This document shows positions 1 through 9,539 of a stretch of DNA of 64,000 bases, one piece after another. The notes beneath the pieces are model-generated. The model worked only from the letters and a program-made list of their open reading frames with translations, made no database searches and had not been told where the DNA came from. How positions within the stretch are numbered: position 1 is the stretch's first letter; each line of letters begins with the position of its first letter. A program made the position numbers and the translations under genes. This DNA is from an uncultured Clostridia bacterium (lineage in GTDB: Bacteria; Bacillota; Clostridia; Christensenellales; UBA1242). The stretch is taken from NCBI GenBank assembly GCA_934748015.1, contig CAKVHF010000002.1, forward strand, positions 1 to 64,000, written 5' to 3'.

Positions 1-35
1 GGTAGCAACCACTATTAACAACTTAATATACTTAT

Positions 36-112
<77 letters not shown>

Positions 113-121
113 AAAAAACAT

Positions 122-157
122 AACAAGTCAGGAGGTTTTCTTCCTGACTTGTTTTTT
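122..157 (+). terminator. Terminator of tRNA-Arg
   Basis: A 12-bp perfect stem pairs 122-133 with 142-153 around an 8-nt loop, and a run of T follows. Confidence 0.9.
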
Positions 158-291
158 ACAGCCACCACTTGTTATAAATAGGCTAAAAATAGACAATGTT
201 AGTTTTGTAATCTTATCTGCTATAATTGGACATGTTGACCACCTTTGTGATAAACTAATTCTATAGAATATTGATAAAGGAAAAATGTGTT

Positions 292-2757
292 ATGAAGAAA
301 TCTGTCAAAGTCTTAATTGTATTGCTTAGTATTGCTATTATCCTAGGCGGAGCAGGGCTTGCGGTGTACTTGCTTGTATTTGCGGACAAGTATATGGTCA
401 ATGCCAATGTCACAATTATGGCAAAAGATGTCAATGTAGACTTCTGGGCAACTGCAGAGTATGGTAAAGAAACCAAAAAAATTGAAAAAACAACTATTAC
501 AGAGACCGATGACAAAGGGCAGATAAATGAGGCTTTGAGTAGCGAAGACTATGAGAGTGGCGATGTAAAGTATACATATAGTCTAGTCAACAATAGTCTA
601 AAACCGCTTAAGATAGAGATCGCTATTGGCGACAAATCGGACAAAACAAGTGCGATCCAGTCGAGCGTATTGGTGGATGGTGAAACAACTGAGCCAACGG
701 ACAATATATACACTATCACCGCTGGGCAAGAACTAAGACTGTATATTGATGGGACTAAGTCGGATAGTAATAAGAGGTTGAATGCCAGCATACAACTATT
801 TTTGAGTTCCAGCACCCAAGAGGGCAAAATCCGAGCCTTTGTGGACGGAGTTGCAACCGAGGTGGATATGACCAGCACCAAGACAGTGGCGGAATACTTA
901 ACAGATAACAACTTGCAACCTCAATATTATAGCGGTTGGTTCTATGACAATGCTATGACTAAAGTAGTTGATCAAGCAATGCTGGATAGACATATAACTA
1001 ATAGTGCAAAATTGGATATATATTGCATGACCGCAACTATGGACAAGTACGAGATGTACATAGCGCCTAGTGACAATGTGTATTATGCCAAGAGTACTGC
1101 CAACACAACCGGCGTGGTCGTTCTTCCTACTATGTACAATAACCTTGCTGTAAAGGGTGTGTATGTAGAGTGCAGAAACAATCAATATTATTCCAGTTTT
1201 GCCGGTACAGCAGTTACTAAGGTTGTTTTGGCAACCACAACAGACAAAATAGTAGATAATACTTTTAGCGGTTGTCAGAACCTAATGAGTATTAATATCC
1301 CAAATACAGTGACCGAAATAGGCAATTACGCTTTCTACAACTGCAAGGCACTAGAGAGTATATATATCCCTGCCAGTATCGAAACTATTGGCCAGTATAC
1401 TTATGGTAGTTGTTATGGGGCAAACAATATAGTCGTAAATAAGTTTAATGAGAAATTTGACAGCAGAGACAATTGCAAAGCGATTATAGATAGCACAGAT
1501 AACATCATGTTGTATGGATTCAATGTTTCCACTATCCCTAGCGGAGTGGTTGAGATTGGTTCACATGCATTCTATTATATGACAGGTTTAACAGAGATTG
1601 TTTTGCCAGAGGGATTGGTCAAGATAAGACAGCAGGCTTTTGATCGTTGCAGTGGACTAACACAAGTTGTGATCCCAAATAGTGTAAGACAAATAGGCGA
1701 TAGAGCATTTAGAGAATGTGGCAATGTGACTAGTATCAACTTAGGTAAAGTTGTTGCTATCGGAGCAGAGGTGTTTAGTCATACAGCAGTGACTGAAGTC
1801 ACAATTCCAGATACTGTCACAGACCTAGGCAGTTATGCGTTTTCCTATTGCGACAAGTTAACAACTGTCAATTTTGCAAAGGGCTTAAATGTACATAGCA
1901 ATGCTTTTGAGGGGTGTAGTAACTTGGTCAAAGTCAACATCTCTAGCATCACAGAGTGGGCAAAGATTAATTTTGATGATGATACAACCAACCCAGTGGG
2001 CGGAACAACTAAACTATATGTCGCAGGAGCGCAGTTGCCAAGCGAGATTGTTATAACTGGGGTAGAAAAGATCGGAAGAAATATTTTTGCTGGCATGAAT
2101 GATTTAATCAAAGTAACTATTGCGGAAGATGTCAAAGAATATGAAATGGGCGTGTTTAGCAATTGCAAAAATCTGCAAGAGGTGGTTATCATGCCTACAA
2201 TAGGTGTCGGCAACAAAATGTTCAAGGGTTGCACTGCTCTCAATAGTGTAACCATCCCAGAGGGAGTAAAGAGAATAGAGGTTGAGGCCTTTGAGGGTTG
2301 TAGTAGCCTAAGCACAATTGATCTTCCTAGCACAATCGAGTATATCGCCGGTGGAGCATTTAGAAATTGCAGTGCACTAACGGAGATTGACTTGGGCGAA
2401 AAGTTAACATATATAGGTTCAGGTGCGTTCGAGAATTGCACCAACTTGCAATCTATTATCTTGCCAAAAAGTTTAAAGGAAATGGAAAACCAAGCTTTTA
2501 AGAACTGCACATCGTTAAGAAAAGTATTGCTTCAGAGCGTTGTTAAGGCAAGCAGTGAGTCACCGACACAATCGGTATTCTATGGTTGTCCGACCGATAT
2601 GATATGCTATTATAACAAGGGCGAGAACGGAGATAAAATAGTCGAGTTTAGGGATGCAACACTATATGACAATCAATATTTCTTCCCCCATGTCAGTAAA
2701 ACAGAAAAGGTAAAGTGGGCACTTGTGTACTCTGTGGAAGAGTATCTTGCAAAATAA
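292..2757 (+). CDS. Membrane-anchored BspA-like leucine-rich-repeat surface protein
   Basis: About 821 residues. The ATG at 292 is chosen over an in-frame TTG at 271 because AAAGGA at 276-281 lies at a normal distance upstream. Residues 5-27 form one hydrophobic helix without a clear cleavage site, then a beta-rich region to about 170, then many LRR_5 (BspA-type) repeats of the form CxxLxxIxIPxxVxxIGxxAFxxC from about 280 to 790. Around residues 390-410 there is a DSRDNCKAI segment, a signature repeated several times in the LRR protein at 49937-52486. BspA-like proteins are surface adhesins or ligand-binding scaffolds in the family at large. The ligand here is unknown. It appears to be monocistronic, with a terminator downstream. 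Confidence 0.88.
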   Translation: MKKSVKVLIVLLSIAIILGGAGLAVYLLVFADKYMVNANVTIMAKDVNVDFWATAEYGKETKKIEKTTITETDDKGQINEALSSEDYESGDVKYTYSLVNNSLKPLKIEIAIGDKSDKTSAIQSSVLVDGETTEPTDNIYTITAGQELRLYIDGTKSDSNKRLNASIQLFLSSSTQEGKIRAFVDGVATEVDMTSTKTVAEYLTDNNLQPQYYSGWFYDNAMTKVVDQAMLDRHITNSAKLDIYCMTATMDKYEMYIAPSDNVYYAKSTANTTGVVVLPTMYNNLAVKGVYVECRNNQYYSSFAGTAVTKVVLATTTDKIVDNTFSGCQNLMSINIPNTVTEIGNYAFYNCKALESIYIPASIETIGQYTYGSCYGANNIVVNKFNEKFDSRDNCKAIIDSTDNIMLYGFNVSTIPSGVVEIGSHAFYYMTGLTEIVLPEGLVKIRQQAFDRCSGLTQVVIPNSVRQIGDRAFRECGNVTSINLGKVVAIGAEVFSHTAVTEVTIPDTVTDLGSYAFSYCDKLTTVNFAKGLNVHSNAFEGCSNLVKVNISSITEWAKINFDDDTTNPVGGTTKLYVAGAQLPSEIVITGVEKIGRNIFAGMNDLIKVTIAEDVKEYEMGVFSNCKNLQEVVIMPTIGVGNKMFKGCTALNSVTIPEGVKRIEVEAFEGCSSLSTIDLPSTIEYIAGGAFRNCSALTEIDLGEKLTYIGSGAFENCTNLQSIILPKSLKEMENQAFKNCTSLRKVLLQSVVKASSESPTQSVFYGCPTDMICYYNKGENGDKIVEFRDATLYDNQYFFPHVSKTEKVKWALVYSVEEYLAK

Positions 2758-2858
2758 TTATTAAAAAATTAGCAAAATGTAAGAGGATACTTACTTTTGC
2801 ACAATAAAAAACTTTTTAACAAAGTAAAGATATTACTGTCATGTATATATTATCACTC

Positions 2859-2906
2859 AAAAAAACCAAGCATCAGTTACTTCACTAACTGGTGCTTGGT
2901 TTTTTT
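2859..2906. terminator. Bidirectional terminator between convergent genes
   Basis: A 21-bp stem with one G-T wobble pairs 2859-2879 with 2886-2906 around a 6-nt loop. A-rich and T-rich ends on both sides would let it act in both directions. Confidence 0.88.
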
Positions 2907-2960
2907 ATTTTGTTGTTAATTTATTAATTTTTGACTATTATATATTAGTATGTTTTATAT

Positions 2961-4118
2961 TTATATATCTGCAGTTTTTTCTAATACAACTTGTGAGTGT
3001 ACTTCTTCTATCATGTCTAACATTTCGTCCATGCATTTTTGTTGGTCGTAAGCAGATGATGATTCAAAATATTTTTCTTCAATCTTTTTTCTTTCCTCTG
3101 GGTGTTCGATCCAATAATCTAGAGTTTCTGCCAAAGACTTAGGATGCTTTGCGTGAAATATACATCTATCATCCACAGCAAAGTTTTTTGTGGCAGACTT
3201 TTTGCTATCGCTAACAATTACACATTTGCCAGCACATATTGCCTCTAGGCATGCAATGCCTTCCAGTTCTACAATTGCTGGGTGTGCATATAGATCACAG
3301 TAGTTAAGAACATCTCCCATTTCGTTGCGATCAAAACATTTCATAATGGCAGGGATTGGCAACTTTTTGCACATTTTTTTAAATTTGTTAGTAAGTGGGC
3401 CTTGACCTGCTAGGATCAATTGGATATTGTCCTTATGTCTAGAATATTTTATTGCTCGAATAAGTGTTTCTTGGTTCTTCTCTACACTATATCTGCCAGT
3501 AGATAGAATAACAATTTTGTCTTTTAACTCGGCGGGCTTGTCCACAGGCTTTCGGCAAATGTGATTGTTTACACCGTTGGAGATGACATATCCGTTGGTT
3601 GTTTTCTTGATGCTGTGTTCAAATGTGTCACGCATAAATTTAGTTGGATAGTGTATACCGTCAATATATTTGTAGAAATTATGCCAGAAGTAACTATATA
3701 TGCCTTTGTTCACCCATTTTACATTTTGCATACGGACGTGTGAAGACAAGTTTTCGGCTTGGGCATGGAAACCTGCTGTGGTGGATATGCCCATCTCTTT
3801 AGCAATCTTCAATGCTTTTTGACCAAGGCCGAAAGGAAGCATTATATGCACATGGTCAGCCCCTTCTAGACTATGGCGAACAATACTCTCGACCGGTTTG
3901 GCTAGTGATACATTGTTCATGGCAACAAACTTGTTAAGTGGTCCAAGATTAAGTGTTGGGACAATATAGTATCCGTCTATTCCTTCTTTGCTTGCGTCTG
4001 CACATAGTATTTTTACATTGTGGTTGCTATTTTGCAATGCACGGATAAGGTTCATGGCAGCAATTGTTGTGCCGTTGGTTTCCGATCCTAACACATCACA
4101 TACAATGGTAATATTCAT
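2961..4118 (-). CDS. Glycosyltransferase family 4 (GT-B fold), glycolipid type
   Basis: 385 residues. The N-terminal Rossmann half begins MNITIVCDVLG with a glycine-rich turn (GSETNGTT). The C-terminal half has the usual GT4 nucleotide-sugar features: LSTGRYSVEKNQ, LILAGQGP, and the E-x7-E type motif in VELEGIACLEA. Overall it resembles diacylglycerol glucosyltransferases and PimA/MshA-like enzymes. It lies 141 bases downstream of the CrtO-like acyltransferase on the same strand, so the two may act on the same lipid or sugar acceptor (inference). The Shine-Dalgarno (SD) sequence is GTGAGGA before the ATG. Acceptor specificity cannot be read from the sequence. Confidence 0.88.
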   Translation of the reverse strand: MNITIVCDVLGSETNGTTIAAMNLIRALQNSNHNVKILCADASKEGIDGYYIVPTLNLGPLNKFVAMNNVSLAKPVESIVRHSLEGADHVHIMLPFGLGQKALKIAKEMGISTTAGFHAQAENLSSHVRMQNVKWVNKGIYSYFWHNFYKYIDGIHYPTKFMRDTFEHSIKKTTNGYVISNGVNNHICRKPVDKPAELKDKIVILSTGRYSVEKNQETLIRAIKYSRHKDNIQLILAGQGPLTNKFKKMCKKLPIPAIMKCFDRNEMGDVLNYCDLYAHPAIVELEGIACLEAICAGKCVIVSDSKKSATKNFAVDDRCIFHAKHPKSLAETLDYWIEHPEERKKIEEKYFESSSAYDQQKCMDEMLDMIEEVHSQVVLEKTADI

Positions 4119-4259
4119 AATTCCTCACTTTTCATTCTTATAATTTTTTGTACTTCTGAAATTATACCCAATATTGTTTGGGGTTGTTGATGTACCCTAT
4201 AAGTCTTTAGGGTCACTATTTTTTGCCTTGTTTGTATTATATATAATATTTTTTTTGAT

Positions 4260-4835
4260 TTATTTGATAGTTACGCCCAATTGTGTAGCCAGCATGCTAC
4301 GCAGTCGCACGATCTTTGGGCGAGTATGCCATTGGATAATTGTTGATGTCATGTTCTGATAAGCAAATAGTACGGCAATTGGTAGTCCAAAGCAAAGTGC
4401 TAAATGCATGCCGATAATGCATGAAATGCCAAATGCGGCAATGCTCCAAAAAACTAAACTTAGGTGTAACCATTCTGCAAAGCATGATTCGTACACAAAA
4501 CGATTTAGATATTCAATGTCGTTTGGTCTGTCTAGATTTTTTAGATTAAAACCCGACACTTTGCCACCTACAGGAATCTTGTCTTTCCATGATTTTACAC
4601 TGGTGATTTTGCACATCCATTGTTTGAATTTGTCTACTGTAAATAGCCTATTATTGCTACTAAAGAATTTCTTAGGAAGTGTTCTTCCAGCAAAGAGAAA
4701 TATAATTGCTGGTAGCATGGTTATACACGCACATATTAAGAAATTGGCAATTGTACCAAATGTGAAATCAAATATCAAGTTTATTATCAACACTAAGGCA
4801 TAGCCTAATATAAGTGTTATTGTCCAAAGGCTCAT
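4260..4835 (-). CDS. CrtO-like membrane acyltransferase (glycosyl-diaponeurosporenoate acyltransferase family)
   Basis: 191 residues with hydrophobic segments at about 5-25, 32-50 and 125-165. Three stretches match what I recall of the CrtO acyltransferase family: WKDKIPVGGK after a soluble loop, a RFVYESCFAEWLHL helix (family pattern RFxxETxxxExxHW), and IIQWHTRPKI near the end. In staphyloxanthin synthesis CrtO acylates a glycosylated carotenoid. No carotenoid genes are present here, so a glycolipid substrate delivered by the neighbouring glycosyltransferase is a better guess (inference). SD AGGAG lies upstream of the start. Confidence 0.6.
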   Translation of the reverse strand: MSLWTITLILGYALVLIINLIFDFTFGTIANFLICACITMLPAIIFLFAGRTLPKKFFSSNNRLFTVDKFKQWMCKITSVKSWKDKIPVGGKVSGFNLKNLDRPNDIEYLNRFVYESCFAEWLHLSLVFWSIAAFGISCIIGMHLALCFGLPIAVLFAYQNMTSTIIQWHTRPKIVRLRSMLATQLGVTIK

Positions 4836-5084
4836 CTAGTTTTTCTCCTAAGAAGTGACAGGCTAACAATTTGTCGAAAATTGTTAAGAGTTATTAATAT
4901 AATATCATATACAATATTCCTTTGCAAAATGTTAAAATAATGTTTGTAAATAACATCAATATACAATGTCATAAAAAAGTCGAATAAATGTTAAAAAATT
5001 TTTAGCAAATTTAGTAAAAAAATATACACAATTTGGCATATATATGATAGAATAACTGAGGAAATGTATAGGAGGAATATATAT

Positions 5085-5570
5085 ATGAACAGATACAGTA
5101 AACTAGTTATTATGCTATCTATTGCATCCCTTGTGATGTATGAACTTAACTTGCTTGTGTCAATTGCGCTAGCAGTGACCGCACTAATAGTTGCAATATT
5201 TGGTGTTAAAGACGACAAGACAACATCTAGAGTTCTGCAGGTTAATGTTTTGTTAGGATCGGTGATTGCGCTAAGGGGGGTACTAACAATAATTGTTGAT
5301 ATGATAGAATATTTTGCTAGACTAGACGGACTATATTACAATAGTGCACTTAGTAGCAACATCGCGGGCTTCCGTTATGTTATGTCGGCAATATATTTGA
5401 TCTTCATTCTTTCATTCCTAGTCTTGAGTATTGTTATGTTTGCACTTGATCGTGATATCCCTGTGGCTGACAAGTTGGCTAACAGAATATTAGGTGCGAC
5501 AAGCAAGTCTAAGGACAGAAAGGGCGAGAAGGCTGACAAAGTAGAGATCGAAGAGCCTAGCGAGAAGTAA
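5085..5570 (+). CDS. Small four-helix membrane protein of unknown function
   Basis: 161 residues. The ATG at 5085 is preferred to one at 5064 because AGGAGG at 5070-5075 precedes it. Hydrophobic helices lie at about 7-43 (two closely spaced), 60-82 and 105-132, followed by a charged Lys/Glu-rich cytoplasmic tail. I do not recognise the family. It stands alone between divergent and terminated neighbours. Confidence 0.75.
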   Translation: MNRYSKLVIMLSIASLVMYELNLLVSIALAVTALIVAIFGVKDDKTTSRVLQVNVLLGSVIALRGVLTIIVDMIEYFARLDGLYYNSALSSNIAGFRYVMSAIYLIFILSFLVLSIVMFALDRDIPVADKLANRILGATSKSKDRKGEKADKVEIEEPSEK

Positions 5571-5680
5571 TAGGCTAGCAAATGAGGTGTTGCCTTTGCG
5601 ACAGGATAGATGTCTGGGATAGTTAGTCTATATAAGAAAAATATCAAATTTTGGCGTTTTTGGCAAAAGCAAAAATTAAC

Positions 5681-5728
5681 AAAAGATATCCACAAAAAGT
5701 TAAAAACTGTGGATATCTTTTGTGTTTT
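5681..5728 (+). terminator. Terminator downstream of the 5085 gene
   Basis: A 14-bp stem pairs 5681-5694 with 5708-5721 around a 13-nt loop. A T-rich tail follows. Confidence 0.85.
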
Positions 5729-5777
5729 TATAGTGGAAAAGCAATATCCAAAATAAATTTATTGGGCTTATAAATAG

Positions 5778-5806
5778 TTGGTTAAATATTTGTTTTGCAG
5801 TATAAT
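5778..5806 (+). promoter_or_regulatory. Promoter of the alkaline phosphatase gene, probably leaderless
   Basis: TTGGTT at 5778-5783, a 17-bp spacer and a perfect TATAAT at 5801-5806. The start codon at 5813 lies where transcription should begin, and no SD can be seen. Confidence 0.7.
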
Positions 5807-5812
5807 ATGGAT

Positions 5813-6931
5813 ATGAAAAAATCTATTAAAATTATATTATCAATTATTATTAGTGTTGCCGTAGTGGTCGCAGGTATATTTGGCATCATTGCTATTCAGC
5901 GGAAAAATATAGTAGAAAAGGGAGACTATAGTGCTGTAAATGGTGCTAGTGATAGAGTTGTGCTATTTATTGGTGACGGAATGGGATATAACCATATAAA
6001 GACTGCCAGTGCGTATCTAGAGCGAGATATATTCTTTGATAAGTTTGAGCAGAGTGGCTATGTGTCGACTTTTTCACTTAACATGATTGCACCAACAGAT
6101 AGTGCGGCTGCCGCAACTGCATTGGCGACCGGAACTAAAGTAGATAACGGCGAGGTGGCTTATCATGGTGGCAAAGACATTAAGTCGATAAGTGAGTATG
6201 CAAAAGAGAAAGGCTATAGTGTGGGGATTGTCACAACAGATAGTCTTACTGGGGCAACTCCGGCTGGTTTTAGTGCCCATGCTACTGGCAGAGGAGAAAG
6301 TGAAAAGATTATTACAACCCAACTAAGTAGCAACATTGATCTATTCTTGGGCGCAGGTGCTAGTACTTACAATGGCTATAAGGCTGACTGGGAAGCAAAG
6401 GGATATAAGTTCACCAATAAGTATAGCGAGTTAGACATGGCAAGCGATAAGATTATTGGTGCATTTGACAATATTAGCAACTACACAGGAGATGATGAGC
6501 ATCCTACTTTGCCACAATTGGTTGACTTTGCGGTGGACTATATGGAAGCAAAGCATGGGGATAAATATTTCCTTATGGTGGAAGGTGCACATATAGACAA
6601 AATGAGCCACAAGAACAAAATGAAAGAAATGATAGAATATCTGGACGAGTTCGATAACACAATTAGACTTGTCCACAATAAGATGCAAAGTGTGGATAAT
6701 TATAGTCTGATAGTGACCGCCGATCATGAAACAGGTGGGTTAAAATACAGCGGACAGACCAAAGCGGAAATAGACAATAATATGTTTACAAGAGGCGGAC
6801 ACAGTAGTGCAGACGTAAGATATTATATCGACTGGAAACTAAACACAACTAAGAATATAGAGGGACTAGTGCCTAACAAGATAGATAATACATCAATATT
6901 TAAGATATGTTATGCTCTATTGTGTGGCTAG
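5813..6931 (+). CDS. Alkaline phosphatase (PhoA family), membrane-anchored or secreted
   Basis: About 372 residues. An N-terminal hydrophobic helix spans residues 5-27. PhoA-family motifs occur in order: IGDGMG (metal Asp), TDSAAAATALATGTK with the nucleophile Ser, a VTTDSLTGATPA stretch, VEGAHIDKMSH (metal Glu, Asp, His), TADHETGG (Asp-His) and GGHSS (His). It would release phosphate from phosphomonoesters outside the membrane. Two adjacent ATGs (5807, 5813) are possible, and 5813 fits the promoter geometry. There is no SD. It converges on the GlmU-type gene across a terminator. Confidence 0.9.
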   Translation: MKKSIKIILSIIISVAVVVAGIFGIIAIQRKNIVEKGDYSAVNGASDRVVLFIGDGMGYNHIKTASAYLERDIFFDKFEQSGYVSTFSLNMIAPTDSAAAATALATGTKVDNGEVAYHGGKDIKSISEYAKEKGYSVGIVTTDSLTGATPAGFSAHATGRGESEKIITTQLSSNIDLFLGAGASTYNGYKADWEAKGYKFTNKYSELDMASDKIIGAFDNISNYTGDDEHPTLPQLVDFAVDYMEAKHGDKYFLMVEGAHIDKMSHKNKMKEMIEYLDEFDNTIRLVHNKMQSVDNYSLIVTADHETGGLKYSGQTKAEIDNNMFTRGGHSSADVRYYIDWKLNTTKNIEGLVPNKIDNTSIFKICYALLCG

Positions 6932-6975
6932 AAGATAAGTTGTATTATCGACAATAACAATAAAAAAATTGATAT

Positions 6976-7021
6976 AAAAATCGCAAAACAATATTACAAA
7001 ATATATGCTTTGCGATTTTTT
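6976..7021. terminator. Bidirectional terminator between convergent genes
   Basis: A 12-bp stem pairs 6976-6987 with 7009-7020 around a 21-nt AT-rich loop. It has T-rich ends and directly abuts the stop codon of the minus-strand gene at 7022. Confidence 0.78.
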
Positions 7022-7645
7022 TTACCAATACATGTTTGCACGATCGGGCTTAATGGTTGGAGTGGATCTACCTATTACGAAGTCGTTGGGGTTGGTGTCT
7101 TTGGTAATAGTCGTGCCAGCACAGATATAACTATTGGTTGCTATGTGTACTGGGGCAATAATGTTGCTGTTGCTACCTATGAAGCAATGATCTTCCACAA
7201 TTGATCGGTTCTTATTCTTGCCGTTGTAGTTGACGAATATTACACCACAACCTATGTTGCAATCTTTGCCAATAGTAGCATCGCCGATGTATGTCAGATG
7301 TGCCATTTTTGTTCCGTCACCAACGGTGCTATTTTTGATCTCTACATAGTTGCCTACTCTGCAGTGTTCACCAATTTCGCTATTGTTTCTGATCCTTGCA
7401 AATGGGCCAACCGAGGTGTTGGCATGTATGGTGCTACCTACGATGTGACTATATTCTATTACACAATTTTTGCCGATAACAGAGTTCTCTATATAGTTGT
7501 TTGGCATAATGATAGCACCGTCTTCGATGACAGTTTCGCCCATGATAGTGTTATTGGGATATATGACTATGTTGTTGCCAAGCACAACACATTTGTCAAT
7601 ATATACTGACTTTTTGTCAATAATTCTTACTTTTTTCTTTTTCAC
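7022..7645 (-). CDS. Stand-alone left-handed beta-helix acetyltransferase, GlmU C-domain type
   Basis: 207 residues of hexapeptide repeats matching the C-terminal half of GlmU: VGPFARIRNNSEIGEHCRVG, then VEIKNSTVGDGTKMAHLTYIGD, which contains the His that is the catalytic base in GlmU, then FIGSNSNIIAPV and AGTTITKD. The N-terminal uridylyltransferase domain is absent, so it can only provide the acetyl-CoA-dependent N-acetylation of glucosamine-1-phosphate or a similar sugar. It starts at GTG with no convincing SD. A separate pyrophosphorylase elsewhere in the genome would be needed for UDP-GlcNAc (inference). Confidence 0.85.
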   Translation of the reverse strand: MKKKKVRIIDKKSVYIDKCVVLGNNIVIYPNNTIMGETVIEDGAIIMPNNYIENSVIGKNCVIEYSHIVGSTIHANTSVGPFARIRNNSEIGEHCRVGNYVEIKNSTVGDGTKMAHLTYIGDATIGKDCNIGCGVIFVNYNGKNKNRSIVEDHCFIGSNSNIIAPVHIATNSYICAGTTITKDTNPNDFVIGRSTPTIKPDRANMYW

Positions 7646-7796
7646 TTATTTAGTCCACGCTATATTTTTTGTACTATTGTATGATGTCTGAGTTGTAGAT
7701 TATGCCAACATATTTATAGATTGTAGTAACAAAAAGTATTATTAAAATCATAATGTCTAGTATGTAAGATAAATATTAAAAGGAAAACTAGTTATT

Positions 7797-8888
7797 ATGA
7801 AAATATGTGTGTATGCTATATGTAAGAACGAACTTAAGTTTGTTGATGCTTGGGTTAAGAGCATGAGCGAAGCGGATTATATATGTGTGCTAGATACAGG
7901 TAGCACCGATGGGACTTATGAGAAATTGCAAAGTTACAGTAATGTTATAGTTGAGCAAAAGGTAATTAGTCCTTGGAGATTTGATGTAGCACGCAATGAT
8001 AGTATGAAGCTTATTCCGGATGATGCTGACATGTGTGTATGTGTGGACTTGGACGAAAGGTTTGTTGCCGGCTGGCGGAAAATATTGGAGGCTAGGCTGG
8101 ATGGGTCAATAGATCAGGTGTATTATAAGTATGTGTGGAACTTCAACCCAGACGGCAGTGAGGGTGTGACGTTCTTTGCTAACAAGATGCACCGAAGAAA
8201 GGGCTTTAGATGGAAACATCCTGTGCACGAGATTATTACAGCAGATAAGAGTGACATACGATGTATTACAATCCCAGAGTTGCAACTTAATCACTATGCC
8301 GATCCGACTAAGTCTAGGTCACAATATCTGCCTTTGCTGGAACTAGCGGTACAGGAAGATCCCGACAGTGACCGAACGGTGCATTATCTGGGGAGGGAAT
8401 ATTATTTCTATCGCAAGTATGATGAAGCGATCAAAACTCTTCTCAAGCATATAGACATGCCTAGTGCAACATGGATGGATGAGCGATGTGCTAGTCTTAG
8501 ATACATTGCTAGGTGTTATCTAGCCAAACATGACAAAGACAATGCGATAGAGTATGGCAAGCGTGCTATTGCGGAGTGTCCTAATTCTCGTGAACCATAT
8601 TATGATCTGGCGGTTATCTATTATGTCAATAATATGTGGCTGGATGCAATTGTAACCCTTCTTGCAATGCTTAATATAACCGATCGCAAACTTAACTATA
8701 TTTCTAACCCAGAGTGTTGGGGAGCATTGCCTTATGATTACTTAAGTATGTGTTATTATTATATGCACGACTTTGCTAAGGCAATTGCTTATGTTGACAA
8801 GGCGATTGCGGTTACGCCCAATGATGATAGGCTAATTAATAATCGACAAGAATTGTTGCGATTGTATAACGAGGCCAGTGCGAAATAG
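7797..8888 (+). CDS. Family 2 glycosyltransferase with C-terminal TPR repeats
   Basis: 363 residues. The N-terminal GT-A domain has ICKNE, VLDTGSTDGT and the metal-binding region CVDLDERF. Residues 195-355 form TPR-like helix pairs, for example YFYRKYDEAIKTL, ARCYLAKHDKDNAIEYGKRA and FAKAIAYVDKAIA. This architecture is common in glycosyltransferases of gut Firmicutes that modify surface glycans or proteins. The substrate is unknown. AAAGGA lies upstream of the ATG. Confidence 0.88.
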   Translation: MKICVYAICKNELKFVDAWVKSMSEADYICVLDTGSTDGTYEKLQSYSNVIVEQKVISPWRFDVARNDSMKLIPDDADMCVCVDLDERFVAGWRKILEARLDGSIDQVYYKYVWNFNPDGSEGVTFFANKMHRRKGFRWKHPVHEIITADKSDIRCITIPELQLNHYADPTKSRSQYLPLLELAVQEDPDSDRTVHYLGREYYFYRKYDEAIKTLLKHIDMPSATWMDERCASLRYIARCYLAKHDKDNAIEYGKRAIAECPNSREPYYDLAVIYYVNNMWLDAIVTLLAMLNITDRKLNYISNPECWGALPYDYLSMCYYYMHDFAKAIAYVDKAIAVTPNDDRLINNRQELLRLYNEASAK

Positions 8889-8918
8889 TTGGACATATAA
8901 CTATTATTTTGCTACACT
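8889..8918 (+). promoter_or_regulatory. Candidate promoter of the 8943 gene
   Basis: TTGGAC at 8889-8894, an 18-bp spacer, and TACACT at 8913-8918. It begins at the end of the preceding gene. Confidence 0.5.
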
Positions 8919-8942
8919 AGATATATATGTTGTGAGGTACTA

Positions 8943-9386
8943 ATGAAAAACAAAAATAAAGAATATAAGATAAGTCTTTGGGGACTAGTGTCTGAAAAGT
9001 TAAGTGAACAAAAGATCAAATCAAAAGAAATGAAATCGCAAGAAGTGTATAAGAAGGGGTCATCTTTTTTCTTGAAGCAAGGGCTAATATATGGTGGTAT
9101 TGCGTTGGTTATGCTGGTGCTAGGTGCGGTTGCATTCGAGTTTGGGTTGAAAGGATATGTAGAAGACAAGGTTATAGTCTTGTCCATCTTTAGCATGATA
9201 TTTGGTGCATTATTGCTTATATACGGCGTAGGCTTTGCGATCATTTCTATTAGTGCTTTTGTTAGACAACAGAGATTCGGGTATACATTGCTTACTATAT
9301 TTCTGTATATTCTGATGCTTACAATTGTGCTATGTGTTCTTGTGTGCGTAGTGTTAATAGCAACATCTATGTTTGTTACGATATAA
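8943..9386 (+). CDS. Small membrane protein of unknown function
   Basis: 147 residues. A Lys-rich cytoplasmic N-terminus of about 40 residues precedes three hydrophobic helices near 45-68, 76-102 and 113-143. SD GTGAGG precedes the ATG. No family is recognised. It may be expressed separately from the glycosyltransferase upstream, since a promoter lies in the gap. Confidence 0.7.
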   Translation: MKNKNKEYKISLWGLVSEKLSEQKIKSKEMKSQEVYKKGSSFFLKQGLIYGGIALVMLVLGAVAFEFGLKGYVEDKVIVLSIFSMIFGALLLIYGVGFAIISISAFVRQQRFGYTLLTIFLYILMLTIVLCVLVCVVLIATSMFVTI

Positions 9387-9539
9387 TGTCAATTTTGCTT
9401 AACCTTTTGTCAATAAGTGTCAGTTTTTGTCATAAAGTAACGAATATACATGGACTAATAACCCATAAAATAAATAAAAAACACATAAATATAAAGTAAT
9501 AAAGTCGATTGGCTATATTATGCAATAAGGGGTGAACGC

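Noticed and set aside
1845..2510. 221-codon open frame on the minus strand inside the first LRR gene
   Set aside because: It is a mirror of the repetitive LRR coding sequence, with low-complexity Leu/Ser/Pro content and no SD. The plus-strand frame has clear domains.
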